Notes under the pieces: model-generated
Seen by the model: only the letters and a program-made list of their open reading frames with translations
Databases searched by the model: none
Told to the model about the DNA's origin: nothing
NCBI GenBank assembly: GCA_944350275.1
Contig: CALVOK010000011.1
Coordinates: 89,698 to 137,315 of the forward strand
DNA: 47,618 bases
Direction: 5' to 3'
Source: an uncultured Clostridia bacterium
GTDB lineage: Bacteria > Bacillota > Clostridia > Christensenellales > UBA1242
Part shown: piece by piece, positions 31,722 to 40,467 of the stretch
Layout: every line of letters starts with the position of its first letter
Position numbering within the stretch: position 1 is the stretch's first letter
Made by a program: the position numbers and the translations under genes

Positions 31722-33461
31722 CTAAATTTTCTTAGTTTTTATCTCATTTTCAAGCCTTTCGATAAAATCTGACAAATTTAAACCACTTTTATTTTCGTAT
31801 CCCCTACCTCTTATTGATATTGTGTTGTTTTTCTCCTCTTCGTCACCTACAATGATTAGGTAAGGAATTTTCATTGATAGTGCCTCTCGTATCTTATATC
31901 CTATTTTTTCATTTCTAAGGTCGCTTTCTACTCTTAACCCTCTATCAAAAAGTTGCTTTCTTATCTTTTCTGCATAGTCGTTATTCCTTTCAGTAAGTGA
32001 AAGAACACGTACCTGTTCAGGAGCAAGCCAAAGTGGAAAAGCACCTGCAAAATTTTCTATTAGAATGCCCATAAAACGATCAATTGCACCATAGATAACT
32101 CTATGAATCATAATAGGTCTATGTTTTTGTCCGTCCTCACCCACGTATTCAAGTTCAAAACGCTGTGGCAACTGGAAGTCAAGTTGAATTGTACCACACT
32201 GCCAAGTTCTACCAAGTGAGTCGGTAAGGTGAAAATCTATCTTTGGTCCATAAAAAGCACCATCTCCCTCATTTACAATGTAGTCAAGATTAAGTTCATC
32301 AAGTGCATCTTTTAATCCTTTTGTTGCCATCTCCCAATCTTCATCACTTCCCATGCTGTTCTCAGGTCTAGTTGAAAGTTCTATAAAATAACTCAAGTTA
32401 AATACTTTGTAAACTTTATCTATAAGTGAAACAACACCTTTTATTTCATCTTTGATTTGCTCTGGTGTCATAAATATATGGGCATCATCCTGTGTAAAAC
32501 TTCGCACTCTTAAAAGACCACCAAGTTCACCCGACTTTTCATATCTATGCACAATCCCAAGTTCGCCTAACCTAAGTGGCAATTCTTTATATGAATGTGG
32601 TTCGCTTTTATATACAAGCACTCCGCCTGGACAATTCATAGGCTTTATTGCATAGGTCTCATTGTCAATTGTTGAAAGGTACATATTTTCTTTATAGTGG
32701 TCCCAATGTCCTGACACTTCCCAAAGATGACGATTTAACATGATAGGTGTCATAATCTCTTTATAGCCCGCCTCTCTATGAATTTCTCGCCAATAATCTA
32801 TTAAAAGGTTTCGCACAATCATTCCATTTGGAAGATAGAAAGGAAAACCTGGTCCCTCAGGCGAAATCATAAACAGTTTTAGTTCCTTTCCAAGTTTGCG
32901 ATGGTCCCTCTTCTTTGCCTCTTCAAGCATAGCAATATGGTCGGCAAGTTCTTTCTTTGTCTTAAAAGCATAGCAGTATACTCGTTGTAACATTTTATTT
33001 TTCTCGTCGCCTCGCCAATAAGCACCATTTACACTGTGAATTTTAAATCCAAAATTTTGTAGTCTCTTAGTCGAATCTACATGAGGTCCACGGCATAGGT
33101 CAAAAAAGTCATCACCTGTATAATAAATAGACACCTCTTCGTTTTCTGGTAATTCATTTATAATTTCGGTTTTATATTCGTTGCCAGCAAAGAGCCTGAG
33201 TGCCTCTTCTTTTGAAACAACCTTTCGTTTAAACTCCTCACCCTTGTTTATAATCTCTCTCATTTTCTTTTCAATCTTATCATATTCATCAGGTGTAATT
33301 GAATGCGGAAGGTCTATATCATAATAAAATCCATCTTCAATGGCAGGTCCTATTGTGAGTTTTGTCTCTGGATAAATTTCGACAAGTGCCTTCGCAAGAA
33401 TGTGAGCAAGTGAGTGTCTTGCTTTCATCAGTTCTTCATCTTTTATCTTTTTAATTTCCAT
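31722..33461 (-). CDS. thrS: Threonyl-tRNA synthetase lacking the TGS domain
   Basis: This 579-residue protein starts directly in the N2 editing domain (ARHSLAHILAKALVEIYPET; the HxxxH metal motif is HSLAH). It then has the class II core: GPGFPFYLPNGMIVRNLLID (motif 1 region), YAIKPMNCPGGVLVYKSEPH, RVRSFTQDDAHIFMTPEQI (motif 2), HRPIMIHRVIYGAIDRFMGI (motif 3), and the anticodon-binding domain. The usual about 60-residue N-terminal TGS domain is absent; the SD (AAAAAGGAG) directly precedes this start. A T-box leader controls the gene. Confidence 0.97.
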   Translation of the reverse strand: MEIKKIKDEELMKARHSLAHILAKALVEIYPETKLTIGPAIEDGFYYDIDLPHSITPDEYDKIEKKMREIINKGEEFKRKVVSKEEALRLFAGNEYKTEIINELPENEEVSIYYTGDDFFDLCRGPHVDSTKRLQNFGFKIHSVNGAYWRGDEKNKMLQRVYCYAFKTKKELADHIAMLEEAKKRDHRKLGKELKLFMISPEGPGFPFYLPNGMIVRNLLIDYWREIHREAGYKEIMTPIMLNRHLWEVSGHWDHYKENMYLSTIDNETYAIKPMNCPGGVLVYKSEPHSYKELPLRLGELGIVHRYEKSGELGGLLRVRSFTQDDAHIFMTPEQIKDEIKGVVSLIDKVYKVFNLSYFIELSTRPENSMGSDEDWEMATKGLKDALDELNLDYIVNEGDGAFYGPKIDFHLTDSLGRTWQCGTIQLDFQLPQRFELEYVGEDGQKHRPIMIHRVIYGAIDRFMGILIENFAGAFPLWLAPEQVRVLSLTERNNDYAEKIRKQLFDRGLRVESDLRNEKIGYKIREALSMKIPYLIIVGDEEEKNNTISIRGRGYENKSGLNLSDFIERLENEIKTKKI

Positions 33462-33505
33462 ATTTTTCTCCTTTTTTTAATTTTTGAGCATTTTATAAAT
33501 AAAAA

Positions 33506-33702
33506 ACGCCCTTAAAATTTAAGGACGATTAGTTAAACCGTGGTTCCACCTTAATTGTCTTTAATTAAAAAGACCTCTCATTTAAAATCTTATCATCATA
33601 GCAGTGGTTTCAGTTTCATTCTAGTCAAGATTTTTCACCAACCAATCTTTCTCTGAACACATCAAATGAACCTACTTGTCTGTTACTCCAAGAATTACGT
33701 TT
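33506..33702 (-). promoter_or_regulatory. T-box riboswitch of thrS
   Basis: The minus strand carries the T-box sequence AATTAAGGTGGAACCACGG (around 33538-33557), followed by a terminator (CGTCCTTAAAT paired with TTTAAGGGCG, 33527-33507, then TTTTTT). Upstream are stem I features: AGTA, a distal GGTTGGTGAAAA loop, and GAA directly before ACC (33608-33606) and an A, the usual specifier setting. ACC is a threonine codon. Uncharged tRNA-Thr should favour the antiterminator and switch thrS on. Confidence 0.92.
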
Positions 33703-33731
33703 ATTTTATCATGTCACATTTTATTTGTCAA
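33703..33731 (-). promoter_or_regulatory. Sigma-A promoter of thrS
   Basis: Minus-strand TTGACA (33726-33731) and TAAAAT (33703-33708), 17-base spacer. The next 100 bases upstream, to ytxC, hold no recognisable element. Confidence 0.8.
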
Positions 33732-33833
33732 CTCTTTTTGTCATTATTTATAAATTTTTTACAACAATATTTTATATATTGCAACCTCTTTAATATTTTA
33801 TGAATTTAAAATCTAAAATGTAATGCTGTAATA

Positions 33834-34604
33834 CTAAGATTTTAAAATCTTGTCTTTTGTGTAAATTTTTGCACCACTATTGTTGATGGTTATTCTTTCC
33901 TCAAAAAGTCTTTCAAGTAAATTTATTGCACTGCTACTTTCTTTAAAATAAAGGTTTATTCTTTGAGGCGAGAGGTCAATCACGGAGGATACTATCGACT
34001 CTTCACTAAAAGTATTGTTTTGGCATTGCAGACTTGGCGAATATATTTTATAAATATCACCCTCTTTTACTACACTAATTTCATCTTCGCAAATATCTAA
34101 GTTGTCTACCAAAAATTTTAATAGATCTATAAAACTTTCACTTGAAATAAGATAATCACTGTTCTCATTAGAAAGAGAGACGAGTTCTGCCCATTTTTCT
34201 TGAAGTGACCTTAATTTAAAATGATAAAAAGACTCTAAAAACAAATCATGTTTAAGTTCTAAATTTTTCTTAATAATAAATTTATCAGTCTCCTTATCAA
34301 AATTTAAGAGTGCCTTTTTAAAAGCAAGCATACCTATTTTGTCTTGACGAGGGAAAATAAGATAACTATCCAAAAAAGTACTTTTAAAAGATTTGCATAT
34401 AATATCAATAATGCAAGAGGTAATCAAAAATTTTGCTTTTTCCTTATAAACCTTATCTACAGCAACCAAAATTGAGATATAACCATGTTCTTCATTGGAA
34501 GTTAGCACACCTTTCATTTGGAAAATTGATTTAGATAAAGAATTGTATAGTGCATTTGCAATAGCAAAATTTTCTGCCTTAACATTTAGAGAAAATTCCC
34601 ACAT
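33834..34604 (-). CDS. ytxC: YtxC-like sporulation protein
   Basis: This 256-residue soluble protein contains LFLESFYHFKLRSLQEKWAE and ESFIDLLKFLVDNLDICEDE, which match the pattern of YtxC (a helical DSFLNFRLK-like core followed by F..LLryFV). In Bacillus ytxC also lies directly upstream of thrS, which supports the call. YtxC is linked to sporulation, with unknown biochemistry. The N-terminus is divergent. SD AAAGGAG. Confidence 0.7.
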   Translation of the reverse strand: MWEFSLNVKAENFAIANALYNSLSKSIFQMKGVLTSNEEHGYISILVAVDKVYKEKAKFLITSCIIDIICKSFKSTFLDSYLIFPRQDKIGMLAFKKALLNFDKETDKFIIKKNLELKHDLFLESFYHFKLRSLQEKWAELVSLSNENSDYLISSESFIDLLKFLVDNLDICEDEISVVKEGDIYKIYSPSLQCQNNTFSEESIVSSVIDLSPQRINLYFKESSSAINLLERLFEERITINNSGAKIYTKDKILKS

Positions 34605-34679
34605 AATCGCTCCTTTCTATGATATTCTATGCAAGGTTGAAAAAAATACACTAAGAATTTAAAATTTAAAGCAAATAAT

Positions 34680-34708
34680 TTGACAAATATTCGAAAAATA
34701 ATGATAAT
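34680..34708 (+). promoter_or_regulatory. Promoter of the plus-strand lipoprotein gene
   Basis: TTGACA (34680-34685) and GATAAT (34703-34708) with a 17-base spacer, 23 bases before the ATG. SD AAAGAGGT. Confidence 0.65.
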
Positions 34709-34731
34709 AATACTATAAAGAGGTAAAATAT

Positions 34732-35472
34732 ATGAAAAAATCAGTCAAAATTTTGTTATCAATTTTGTGTTTATGCCCTGTTTTACTTTTAACTGCTTGC
34801 GGAGAATCAAATTACTATACAATAAATGTTAGGACCTCTGAACAAAAATTTGGCTATATAATTGGTAATTATTATACCGACCCGCGTCAACTTGAAGGCA
34901 CAACAATGACGCTTACTGCCATCGAAAAAGACCAAACAAATAACCCATTTATCTGTTGGATAAAGGACAACAATACCATTGTTTCGACAGATGAAGTGTT
35001 AACTTTGACATATAATAGTTCTACCGCTGGTGACTATGTTGCTTTATTTGAAGAGACTAATTCTTCAGGCATGATTTATATGACACTAGATAACTTAGCA
35101 ATTACAGGTCTTGATAGTTATTCAAACGTGACCTTCTCGCTCAGTTATTCTACCATTAACAACATTAGTTCCAATACAACTTTTGAAAGCGGAAGTTTAT
35201 CTGAAATCGGCGAATTTACATCAAACAATAGGAATGTTTTATATCTTGGAAAGCCTGGAGAGACTGATACCTATCAGTATCAATTCAAAATATCTCTTAC
35301 AATACCTACCATTGATGGTAATGTCACAAACACATACACAAGTACCTCAGGACAATATCTAAACAATGATTCTTTTGATGATGCCATGACAACTTCTATT
35401 AATATTGTTGGAGATGATGGTGTAAACATAGTGCTAAACTTTGAAAAATTAAATCAAAATATGTTTAATTGA
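34732..35472 (+). CDS. Lipoprotein with divergent InlB B-repeat-like domain
   Basis: This is the only plus-strand gene in the window. The 246-residue protein has a lipoprotein signal peptide (KKSVKILLSILCLCPVLLLT) with lipobox LTAC, so Cys23 should be lipidated and the protein anchored outside the membrane. Residues about 28-110 look like a divergent InlB B-repeat: GTTMTLTAIEKDQ, then FICWIKDNNTIVSTDEVLTL and DYVALFEE. The remaining Ser/Thr/Asn-rich part has no recognised domain. It is divergent from ytxC and convergent with the 45-residue peptide gene. Its role is unknown. Confidence 0.8.
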   Translation: MKKSVKILLSILCLCPVLLLTACGESNYYTINVRTSEQKFGYIIGNYYTDPRQLEGTTMTLTAIEKDQTNNPFICWIKDNNTIVSTDEVLTLTYNSSTAGDYVALFEETNSSGMIYMTLDNLAITGLDSYSNVTFSLSYSTINNISSNTTFESGSLSEIGEFTSNNRNVLYLGKPGETDTYQYQFKISLTIPTIDGNVTNTYTSTSGQYLNNDSFDDAMTTSINIVGDDGVNIVLNFEKLNQNMFN

Positions 35473-35547
35473 GAATAAGAACACAAAGCATAAGAATAAT
35501 AAGTGACAAACTTGTAAAATTATATAATAATAACTAATTATTAACAA

Positions 35548-35580
35548 AAAATAAAAGAAGGACTATTTCCTTCTTTTATT
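35548..35580. terminator. Bidirectional terminator between the lipoprotein and small-peptide genes
   Basis: AAAAGAAGGA pairs with TCCTTCTTTT around a 5-base loop, with A/T tracts on both sides. It can end the plus-strand lipoprotein transcript and the minus-strand small-peptide transcript. Confidence 0.75.
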
Positions 35581-35591
35581 TTGGCTGAAAA

Positions 35592-35729
35592 CTATTTGCA
35601 GTCTTTTGCTGAACTATTAGACTTTGAACTGCAACCTTTCGCTTCTTTAGATGCCTCTACGTTTTTTGCAGACTTTGACATCTTGCCACTTTTGGCATTC
35701 TTTCCCATTTTGGAATTTTTACCAAACAT
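35592..35729 (-). CDS. 45-residue cationic peptide with lysine every third residue
   Basis: A short gene begins at the ATG 35727-35729 after a perfect SD (AGGAGGTG, 6-8 bases away) and ends at TAG 35592. The peptide starts MFGKNSKMGKNAKSGKMSKS and ends KGCSSKSNSSAKDCK. Lysine occupies positions 4, 7, 10, 13, 16, 19, 22, 28 and 31 (Glu at 25), a strict period of three, built from GKNxKx-like units. Cys33 and Cys44 are the only cysteines. A small hairpin (CAAGGT...ACCTTG, 35746-35762) precedes the SD, and a terminator follows. I do not recognise the family. Nucleic-acid or anionic-polymer binding is inference from charge only. Confidence 0.8.
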   Translation of the reverse strand: MFGKNSKMGKNAKSGKMSKSAKNVEASKEAKGCSSKSNSSAKDCK

Positions 35730-35823
35730 AGTTTTCACCTCCTGTTTTCAAGGTTTTTTACCTTGTACTTTCAGTATGGCTAAATTATGAGAAATTATAC
35801 ATATTTTTAACAATTTTTGAAAA

Positions 35824-35864
35824 TAAAAAGGCAATCCCGCATTATAACAAGGATGCCCTTTACT
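35824..35864 (-). terminator. Terminator of ruvX-DUF1292
   Basis: Minus-strand AAAGGGCATCC pairs, with bulges, with GGGATTGCCTTT, followed by TTATTTT. It lies 25 bases after the DUF1292 stop codon. Confidence 0.65.
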
Positions 35865-35889
35865 TAAAACTTTATAAAATAATTAATTA

Positions 35890-36330
35890 TTATTTTTTAG
35901 TTGTCTTTCCAGCAACTTTTGAAGTTGTTGTTTTCTTAGGTGCTGGCTTTGCAGTTTTCTTTGCCTCTGCCTTTTCTTGTTTTTGAGCCTCTTCAAGAAG
36001 GTCATAATATTTATCAAAAACAGCAATGGCAACTTCTTCATCTTCTTCAACTTTGATGATAGAGTTTCCATCTTTATCTTGGTCAACTACGAAAACAATT
36101 GCCTCGTCATCGCCAATACCTTCAATTTTATCTAATGGTTTAAGAACGCAGTAAAGCCTTTTCTCTTTTCTTACTTCGTAAGGAATAACTGCAACTTGTT
36201 CAAAAGTAAGTTGCTTTCCTGTCTCATCAACAAGAACAATTGGGTCCTTGTTATCCTGATCAAGTAAAACATCAAGGATGTCAACTGGTCTTAAATCTTC
36301 TTTGTTGTTTTCAACTTTTTTCTCTGCCAT
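35890..36330 (-). CDS. DUF1292 family protein (YrzB-like) with Lys/Ala-rich tail
   Basis: This 146-residue protein has the DUF1292 core (about 18-105): DPIVLVDETGKQLTFEQVAV, KRLYCVLKPLDKIEG, DEAIVFVVDQDKDGNSIIKV and a C-terminal FDKYYDLLEEA. The last 35 residues are Lys/Ala/Thr-rich (KKTAKPAPKKTTTSKVAGKT). In Bacillus the homologue YrzB lies next to yrrK (ruvX), as here. Its function is unknown. It starts 2 bases after ruvX with SD AAAAGGGG. Confidence 0.88.
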   Translation of the reverse strand: MAEKKVENNKEDLRPVDILDVLLDQDNKDPIVLVDETGKQLTFEQVAVIPYEVRKEKRLYCVLKPLDKIEGIGDDEAIVFVVDQDKDGNSIIKVEEDEEVAIAVFDKYYDLLEEAQKQEKAEAKKTAKPAPKKTTTSKVAGKTTKK

Positions 36331-36332
36331 AA

Positions 36333-36761
36333 TTAATTCCCCTTTTTTAAATTATCAATGTATGATTGCAAAATAAGTTGTGCTGATATTTTATCAATGA
36401 GTTCCTTTCGCTTTTCCCTTCGCACTCCACTTGATATTAGAATATCTTCAGCCTCAGCCGAGGTTAAGCGCTCATCAACATAAAATACTTTAGCACCAGA
36501 GTATTTTTCAAGCCTCTCTCCAAACTGACGATGGAGTTTTGCTCGTTCTCCCTCACTTCCATCCATATTTAAAGGCAAACCAAATGCGACCTCAGTGACA
36601 TCATTATCTTTGATAATCTGTCCAAGATGTTTTAAAGCATCTTCCTCACCTTTATTTTGATAGACCTCGTAGGGACTTGAGATAATACATAACAGGTCGC
36701 TTAATGCAATACCTATACGTTTATCACCATAATCTACTCCCATTATTCTATGCTTTTGCAT
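36333..36761 (-). CDS. ruvX: Holliday junction resolvase-like RuvX/YqgF
   Basis: This 142-residue RNase H-fold protein begins HRIMGVDYGDKRIGIALSDL (first catalytic Asp in VDYG), and contains EVAFGLPLNMDGSEGERAKL and the second acidic motif VFYVDERLTSAEAEDILISS. In E. coli YqgF takes part in 16S rRNA maturation, and a junction-resolvase role has been proposed for other homologues. SD GGAG. It has its own promoter. Confidence 0.94.
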   Translation of the reverse strand: MQKHRIMGVDYGDKRIGIALSDLLCIISSPYEVYQNKGEEDALKHLGQIIKDNDVTEVAFGLPLNMDGSEGERAKLHRQFGERLEKYSGAKVFYVDERLTSAEAEDILISSGVRREKRKELIDKISAQLILQSYIDNLKKGN

Positions 36762-36776
36762 TACATCTCCATAATG

Positions 36777-36805
36777 AGTATACCCTTTTAAAAAAAATTA
36801 GTCAA
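36777..36805 (-). promoter_or_regulatory. Predicted promoter of ruvX-DUF1292
   Basis: Minus-strand TTGACT (36800-36805) and TATACT (36777-36782), 17-base spacer. The transcript would start about 10 bases before the ruvX ATG. Confidence 0.65.
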
Positions 36806-36855
36806 ATATTTAACAAAAAAATTTAAAGTTTTTAAAAGAAATTTGATAAAATTAA

Positions 36856-37524
36856 TTAAATTTTGACAAAGTGCATGATATCTTTTAGATTTTCGCTTTT
36901 TAGTATAACGTCATTCCAGATTGTTTTGTCCTTATAATTAGCATCATCAGGATTAACACAAATTGTCTTAATATGTGTTTTGTATACATCTTCATCATTT
37001 TTACCATTACCAAAGAACAGCACTTCGTCAGGTTTTAGGTTCAATTCTTTCATTATAAAATCAACATATTGACTCTTATCTTCAATAAAGTGGTCAAGTT
37101 TAGTTATGCCATTTACTATTCCATCTTTATCAAAGAGAATTTCCTGTGCTTCAATTTTATAAATATAGTTTTTGCAATCACCAAGCACACTCTCAATAAT
37201 ATTTTTTATGCCACCTGACAATATTATTATTTTTATACCGCTTTTATAAAGAGTTTCTAATACCTCTTTGCTGTTGTCAAGTAATACTGTCTCACCTGCA
37301 ATTTCTTCAAGAGTTTTCGTGCTTACTTTTTCTTCATGATAAATTTTCAAAACCTCAACTGCCCACTGATTATAATCTATTTTTCCACTCAAATAATCTC
37401 CGTATAAACGGTCATCATCTTTTTGTCTATCAATTTTTGCCCAAATTCTAGCCCAACTGTTAGGCAGTTTATTTGGCTTTGATAGTGTGCCATCAAAGTC
37501 AAAAATAATAAGTTTAGTTTTCAA
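36856..37524 (-). CDS. HAD superfamily phosphatase (subfamily IB-like)
   Basis: This 222-residue protein has the four HAD motifs: IIFDFDGTLSKPNKL (nucleophile Asp), IIILSGGIKNII (motif II Ser), a lysine in DHFIEDKSQYVDFI (motif III) and DEVLFFGNGKNDEDVYKT (motif IV). The layout resembles phosphoserine-phosphatase-like IB enzymes, but the substrate cannot be inferred. I chose the TTG at 37524, 7 bases after AAGGAG, over the longer in-frame ORF to 37584. It lies 73 bases after polA. Confidence 0.85.
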   Translation of the reverse strand: MKTKLIIFDFDGTLSKPNKLPNSWARIWAKIDRQKDDDRLYGDYLSGKIDYNQWAVEVLKIYHEEKVSTKTLEEIAGETVLLDNSKEVLETLYKSGIKIIILSGGIKNIIESVLGDCKNYIYKIEAQEILFDKDGIVNGITKLDHFIEDKSQYVDFIMKELNLKPDEVLFFGNGKNDEDVYKTHIKTICVNPDDANYKDKTIWNDVILKSENLKDIMHFVKI

Positions 37525-37597
37525 CTTTTTTCTCCTTAAGTAAACTGTTTTGTGTAATATGTCATTATTAAAGATAAAAATCAAATGCCTTTAAAAC

Positions 37598-40093
37598 TTA
37601 TTTACAATCATAAAGGCTTTCACCACATCCCATCGACACAATAAGAGTCACTTTCAGTTTTATTACACTCTCCATTGATTCTCTTAAAATTTTCATTACA
37701 GTATCCTCTTCGCCAGCAAACGTATCTATTATAAGTTCGTCATGGATTTGTAAAATAAGTTGACTTTTAAGTTTCTTCTCTTTAAGCGACCTATATACCT
37801 TTATCATGGCAAGTTTTATTATATCAGAGGCAGTGCCTTGAAGTGGCATATTCATTGCAACCCTCTCTCCAAAAGACCTTGTTACATATTTTGATGAGGA
37901 TAATTCAGGAATTTTCCTTATTCTGCCAAACTTTGTCACAGCATACCCCTTTTCTTTTGCAAATGCAACATTATTATCCATAAATTCTTTTACTTTTGGA
38001 TATCTAGTAAAATAGGAGTCAATATAATTCTTCGCATTTTCCCTTGAAATTTTGATGTTTTGTGAAAGTCCATAGTCACTTATACCATAAATAATACCAA
38101 AATTGACCGCTTTTGCCTCTCGTCTTTGTTGAGGTGTAACTTTGTCAATGTCAACACCAAAAATTTGTGAGGCGGTCAAAGAATGGATATCTTTCCCCTC
38201 CTTGTAGGCATTTATAAGTTCCTCCTCTCCTGACATATCTGCAAGTAAACGAAGTTCTATTTGATTATAGTCTGCTGATATTATCTTTCCACCCTCAAAT
38301 TTTGAAACAAAAATCTTTCTTAAATTTTTGCCATCGTCGTCACGAGTTGGAATATTTTGCAAGTTCGGTTCACTGCTTGAAAGCCTGCCTGTGCTTGTAA
38401 GTGTTTGGTTGAATGTTGTATGAATTATATCTCCACTCTCAGCAATCAATTTTTCATAAACATCAATGTAGGTATTTTTAAATTTTGCATATTTTCTATA
38501 CTGAAGAATATCATCGACGAGAGGAATATATCGAAGTTCATCAAGTTTATCTGCTTTTGTCGACATTTTCTTATTGTTATACGACTTTATGCCAAGTTTT
38601 TCAAACAATATATAGGCAACCTGCTTTGGCGAATTTATGTTAAACTCTTCGCCTGCCTCCTCATAGATATTTTTTGTAAGTTTGTCAAGTTTTTGACAAT
38701 ACTCTTTATCTATCTCTGTCAACCTATCTTCGTTTATCCTAAAGCCATTTTCTTCCATTTCATATAGAATTTCAATCAGCGGACACTCTATATCATTAAA
38801 TATAAAAGTTAGATTGTTCTCTTTTATCTGCTCCTTTGTTGCTAAGTAATGCTTATAATATTCATCCACATTTATATGACTTGGATTTTTAATACCAGCA
38901 TTAATAATATAGTCGCCAACAGACAAATCATAATAATTTTGTAAGGTTATACCATGCTTTTTTAAAGTGTGCATATCTTGTTTTGCTGACGAGGTTATCT
39001 TTAAAATTTTTCTACTTTCAAAAACCGGTTTAAGCACATCAGCCACATCGTCAAAACTTATATTGTCACTAAACATATCAATATTTTTATCTAGATATAG
39101 TATCTTGTCTTTTAGACAAAACTCCATATCTAGTAAATTATAACAAAAATAGTCGTCATCGTAGTTTTTAAACAAATTTAGATTTTGACTTGTTATCTTC
39201 TCTTTCTTTACATCCTTTAACTCAGCGCTTGTAATTTGCATAGAAAAAAGTTCACCATTTTTGGTTAGTGATGTAAAATCCATATCTGTAAAAAAATCAT
39301 AGACTTTTTTTGAAAAAGGGAATGTTAATAAACAATCTTCAAGTTTAAAATCAATATCACAGTCGGTTTTTATAGTGGCAAGTTGTCTTGAAACAAATGC
39401 CATTTCTTTATCCTCTTCAAGTTTCTCCCTAATTTTTGATTTTAAACTGTCAAGATGATTGTATATGTTGTCTATATTTTGATATTCATCAATTAAACTT
39501 TGGGCAGTTTTTTCGCCTATCCCCTTTACACCTGAAATATTGTCTGATTTGTCACCCATAAGTGCTTTAAGTTCAACAACTTGACAAGGTTTAATTCCAT
39601 ACTCCTCTTTTAATCTCTTTTCATCTACCTTATCAACTTCGCTTACACCCTTTTTGGTAAGCCAAACAGTTGTGTTTTTATCTACTAACTGTAAAAGGTC
39701 ACGGTCTCCTGACAAAATGAGTTTTTTACATTTATAGTTTTTTGCAATTGTTCCAATTATATCATCTGCCTCAATACCAGCATTTTCTATAGTCTTTATC
39801 TCCATTGTTTTGAGCATTTCTTTTATAATGGGAAATTGAGCAATAAGGTCACTCGGTGTTGGTTTCCTTTGCATTTTATATTCGCTATATATTTCATTTC
39901 TAAAAGTCTTTCTCGCATGGTCAAAGGCAATTACTATATGCGTAGGAGTCTCCTGCTTAATTATTTTTATTAGTATGTTTGCAAAACCATACACCGCGCC
40001 TGATGGATTGCCTAGGTGATTAGATAAAAAAGGAAGAGCATAAAATGCTCTATTTGCAATACTATTTCCGTCTACTATTAAAAGTTTTTCCAT
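37598..40093 (-). CDS. polA: DNA polymerase I, without active proofreading domain
   Basis: This 831-residue protein has an N-terminal 5'-3' exonuclease (DGNSIANRAFYALPF; AGIEADDIIGTIAKNYKCKK; LKALMGDKSDNISGVKGIGE), a middle domain and a polymerase. Motif A is IISADYNQIELRLLADMSG, motif B RREAKAVNFGIIYGISDYGL, and motif C LILQIHDELIID. The middle 3'-5' exonuclease domain lacks the acidic catalytic motifs (FCYNLLDMEF stands where the first would be), as in Bacillus and Taq enzymes. It follows a small membrane-protein gene by 4 bases without a clear SD, so coupling is likely. Confidence 0.97.
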   Translation of the reverse strand: MEKLLIVDGNSIANRAFYALPFLSNHLGNPSGAVYGFANILIKIIKQETPTHIVIAFDHARKTFRNEIYSEYKMQRKPTPSDLIAQFPIIKEMLKTMEIKTIENAGIEADDIIGTIAKNYKCKKLILSGDRDLLQLVDKNTTVWLTKKGVSEVDKVDEKRLKEEYGIKPCQVVELKALMGDKSDNISGVKGIGEKTAQSLIDEYQNIDNIYNHLDSLKSKIREKLEEDKEMAFVSRQLATIKTDCDIDFKLEDCLLTFPFSKKVYDFFTDMDFTSLTKNGELFSMQITSAELKDVKKEKITSQNLNLFKNYDDDYFCYNLLDMEFCLKDKILYLDKNIDMFSDNISFDDVADVLKPVFESRKILKITSSAKQDMHTLKKHGITLQNYYDLSVGDYIINAGIKNPSHINVDEYYKHYLATKEQIKENNLTFIFNDIECPLIEILYEMEENGFRINEDRLTEIDKEYCQKLDKLTKNIYEEAGEEFNINSPKQVAYILFEKLGIKSYNNKKMSTKADKLDELRYIPLVDDILQYRKYAKFKNTYIDVYEKLIAESGDIIHTTFNQTLTSTGRLSSSEPNLQNIPTRDDDGKNLRKIFVSKFEGGKIISADYNQIELRLLADMSGEEELINAYKEGKDIHSLTASQIFGVDIDKVTPQQRREAKAVNFGIIYGISDYGLSQNIKISRENAKNYIDSYFTRYPKVKEFMDNNVAFAKEKGYAVTKFGRIRKIPELSSSKYVTRSFGERVAMNMPLQGTASDIIKLAMIKVYRSLKEKKLKSQLILQIHDELIIDTFAGEEDTVMKILRESMESVIKLKVTLIVSMGCGESLYDCK

Positions 40094-40097
40094 AATT

Positions 40098-40370
40098 CTA
40101 TGCTACCCCAAACAGTGACCTGAACACATCAGGAATTGCTATTGTTAAAATCAATATTATCACAGCAAGCACAAGTAAAACAAAGAAAACTATTTTAAGC
40201 GGATTGCCAAAAAAGTTTACACCAGCATAGGCAAGAGCAATTGCAAGCGCTCCATATACTGAAATATAATACTCAACGTCACTGTTTGTTCCTGCAATAT
40301 TTACATAACACATAAAGCCAATATATACTATTGTCAGAACTGCCAATATAAAATAAACTATTGATTTCAT
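40098..40370 (-). CDS. Small membrane protein of unknown function
   Basis: This 90-residue protein has three predicted membrane helices (about 3-21, 34-52 and 56-79) and almost no soluble part. It is rich in Val, Ile, Leu and Ala; one short loop reads NIAGTNSDVEYYISVYGA. I do not recognise the family. It sits 4 bases upstream of polA with a good SD (AGGAG) and promoter, so it may be the first gene of the polA transcript. Confidence 0.7.
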   Translation of the reverse strand: MKSIVYFILAVLTIVYIGFMCYVNIAGTNSDVEYYISVYGALAIALAYAGVNFFGNPLKIVFFVLLVLAVIILILTIAIPDVFRSLFGVA

Positions 40371-40387
40371 TTTTCTCTCCTAATTTA

Positions 40388-40416
40388 ATTTTAACATAAG
40401 TTAAATTTATATGCAA
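40388..40416 (-). promoter_or_regulatory. Predicted promoter of the small membrane protein and polA
   Basis: Minus-strand TTGCAT (40411-40416) and TAAAAT (40388-40393), 17-base spacer, about 17 bases before the start codon. Confidence 0.55.
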
Positions 40417-40467
40417 ATTATTCTTGGAGATTTGTTGTATTTTCTATGTTTTGAACCTGATTTTCGT

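Noticed and set aside
33836..33851. 16-bp palindrome AAGATTTTAAAATCTT at the end of ytxC
   Set aside because: It is pure AT apart from two pairs, lies in coding sequence and has no T-run; such palindromes are expected by chance at this base composition.
35592..35729. SCIFF (six-cysteine) peptide as identity of the 45-residue peptide
   Set aside because: Size and base composition suggested it, and SCIFF genes occur near secDF in Clostridia. But it has only two cysteines, not the six of SCIFF, and no radical-SAM maturase is beside it.
37598..40093. Loss of proofreading in PolA as an anomaly
   Set aside because: A degenerate 3'-5' exonuclease domain in DNA polymerase I is common in Firmicutes and Thermus, so it is not unusual.
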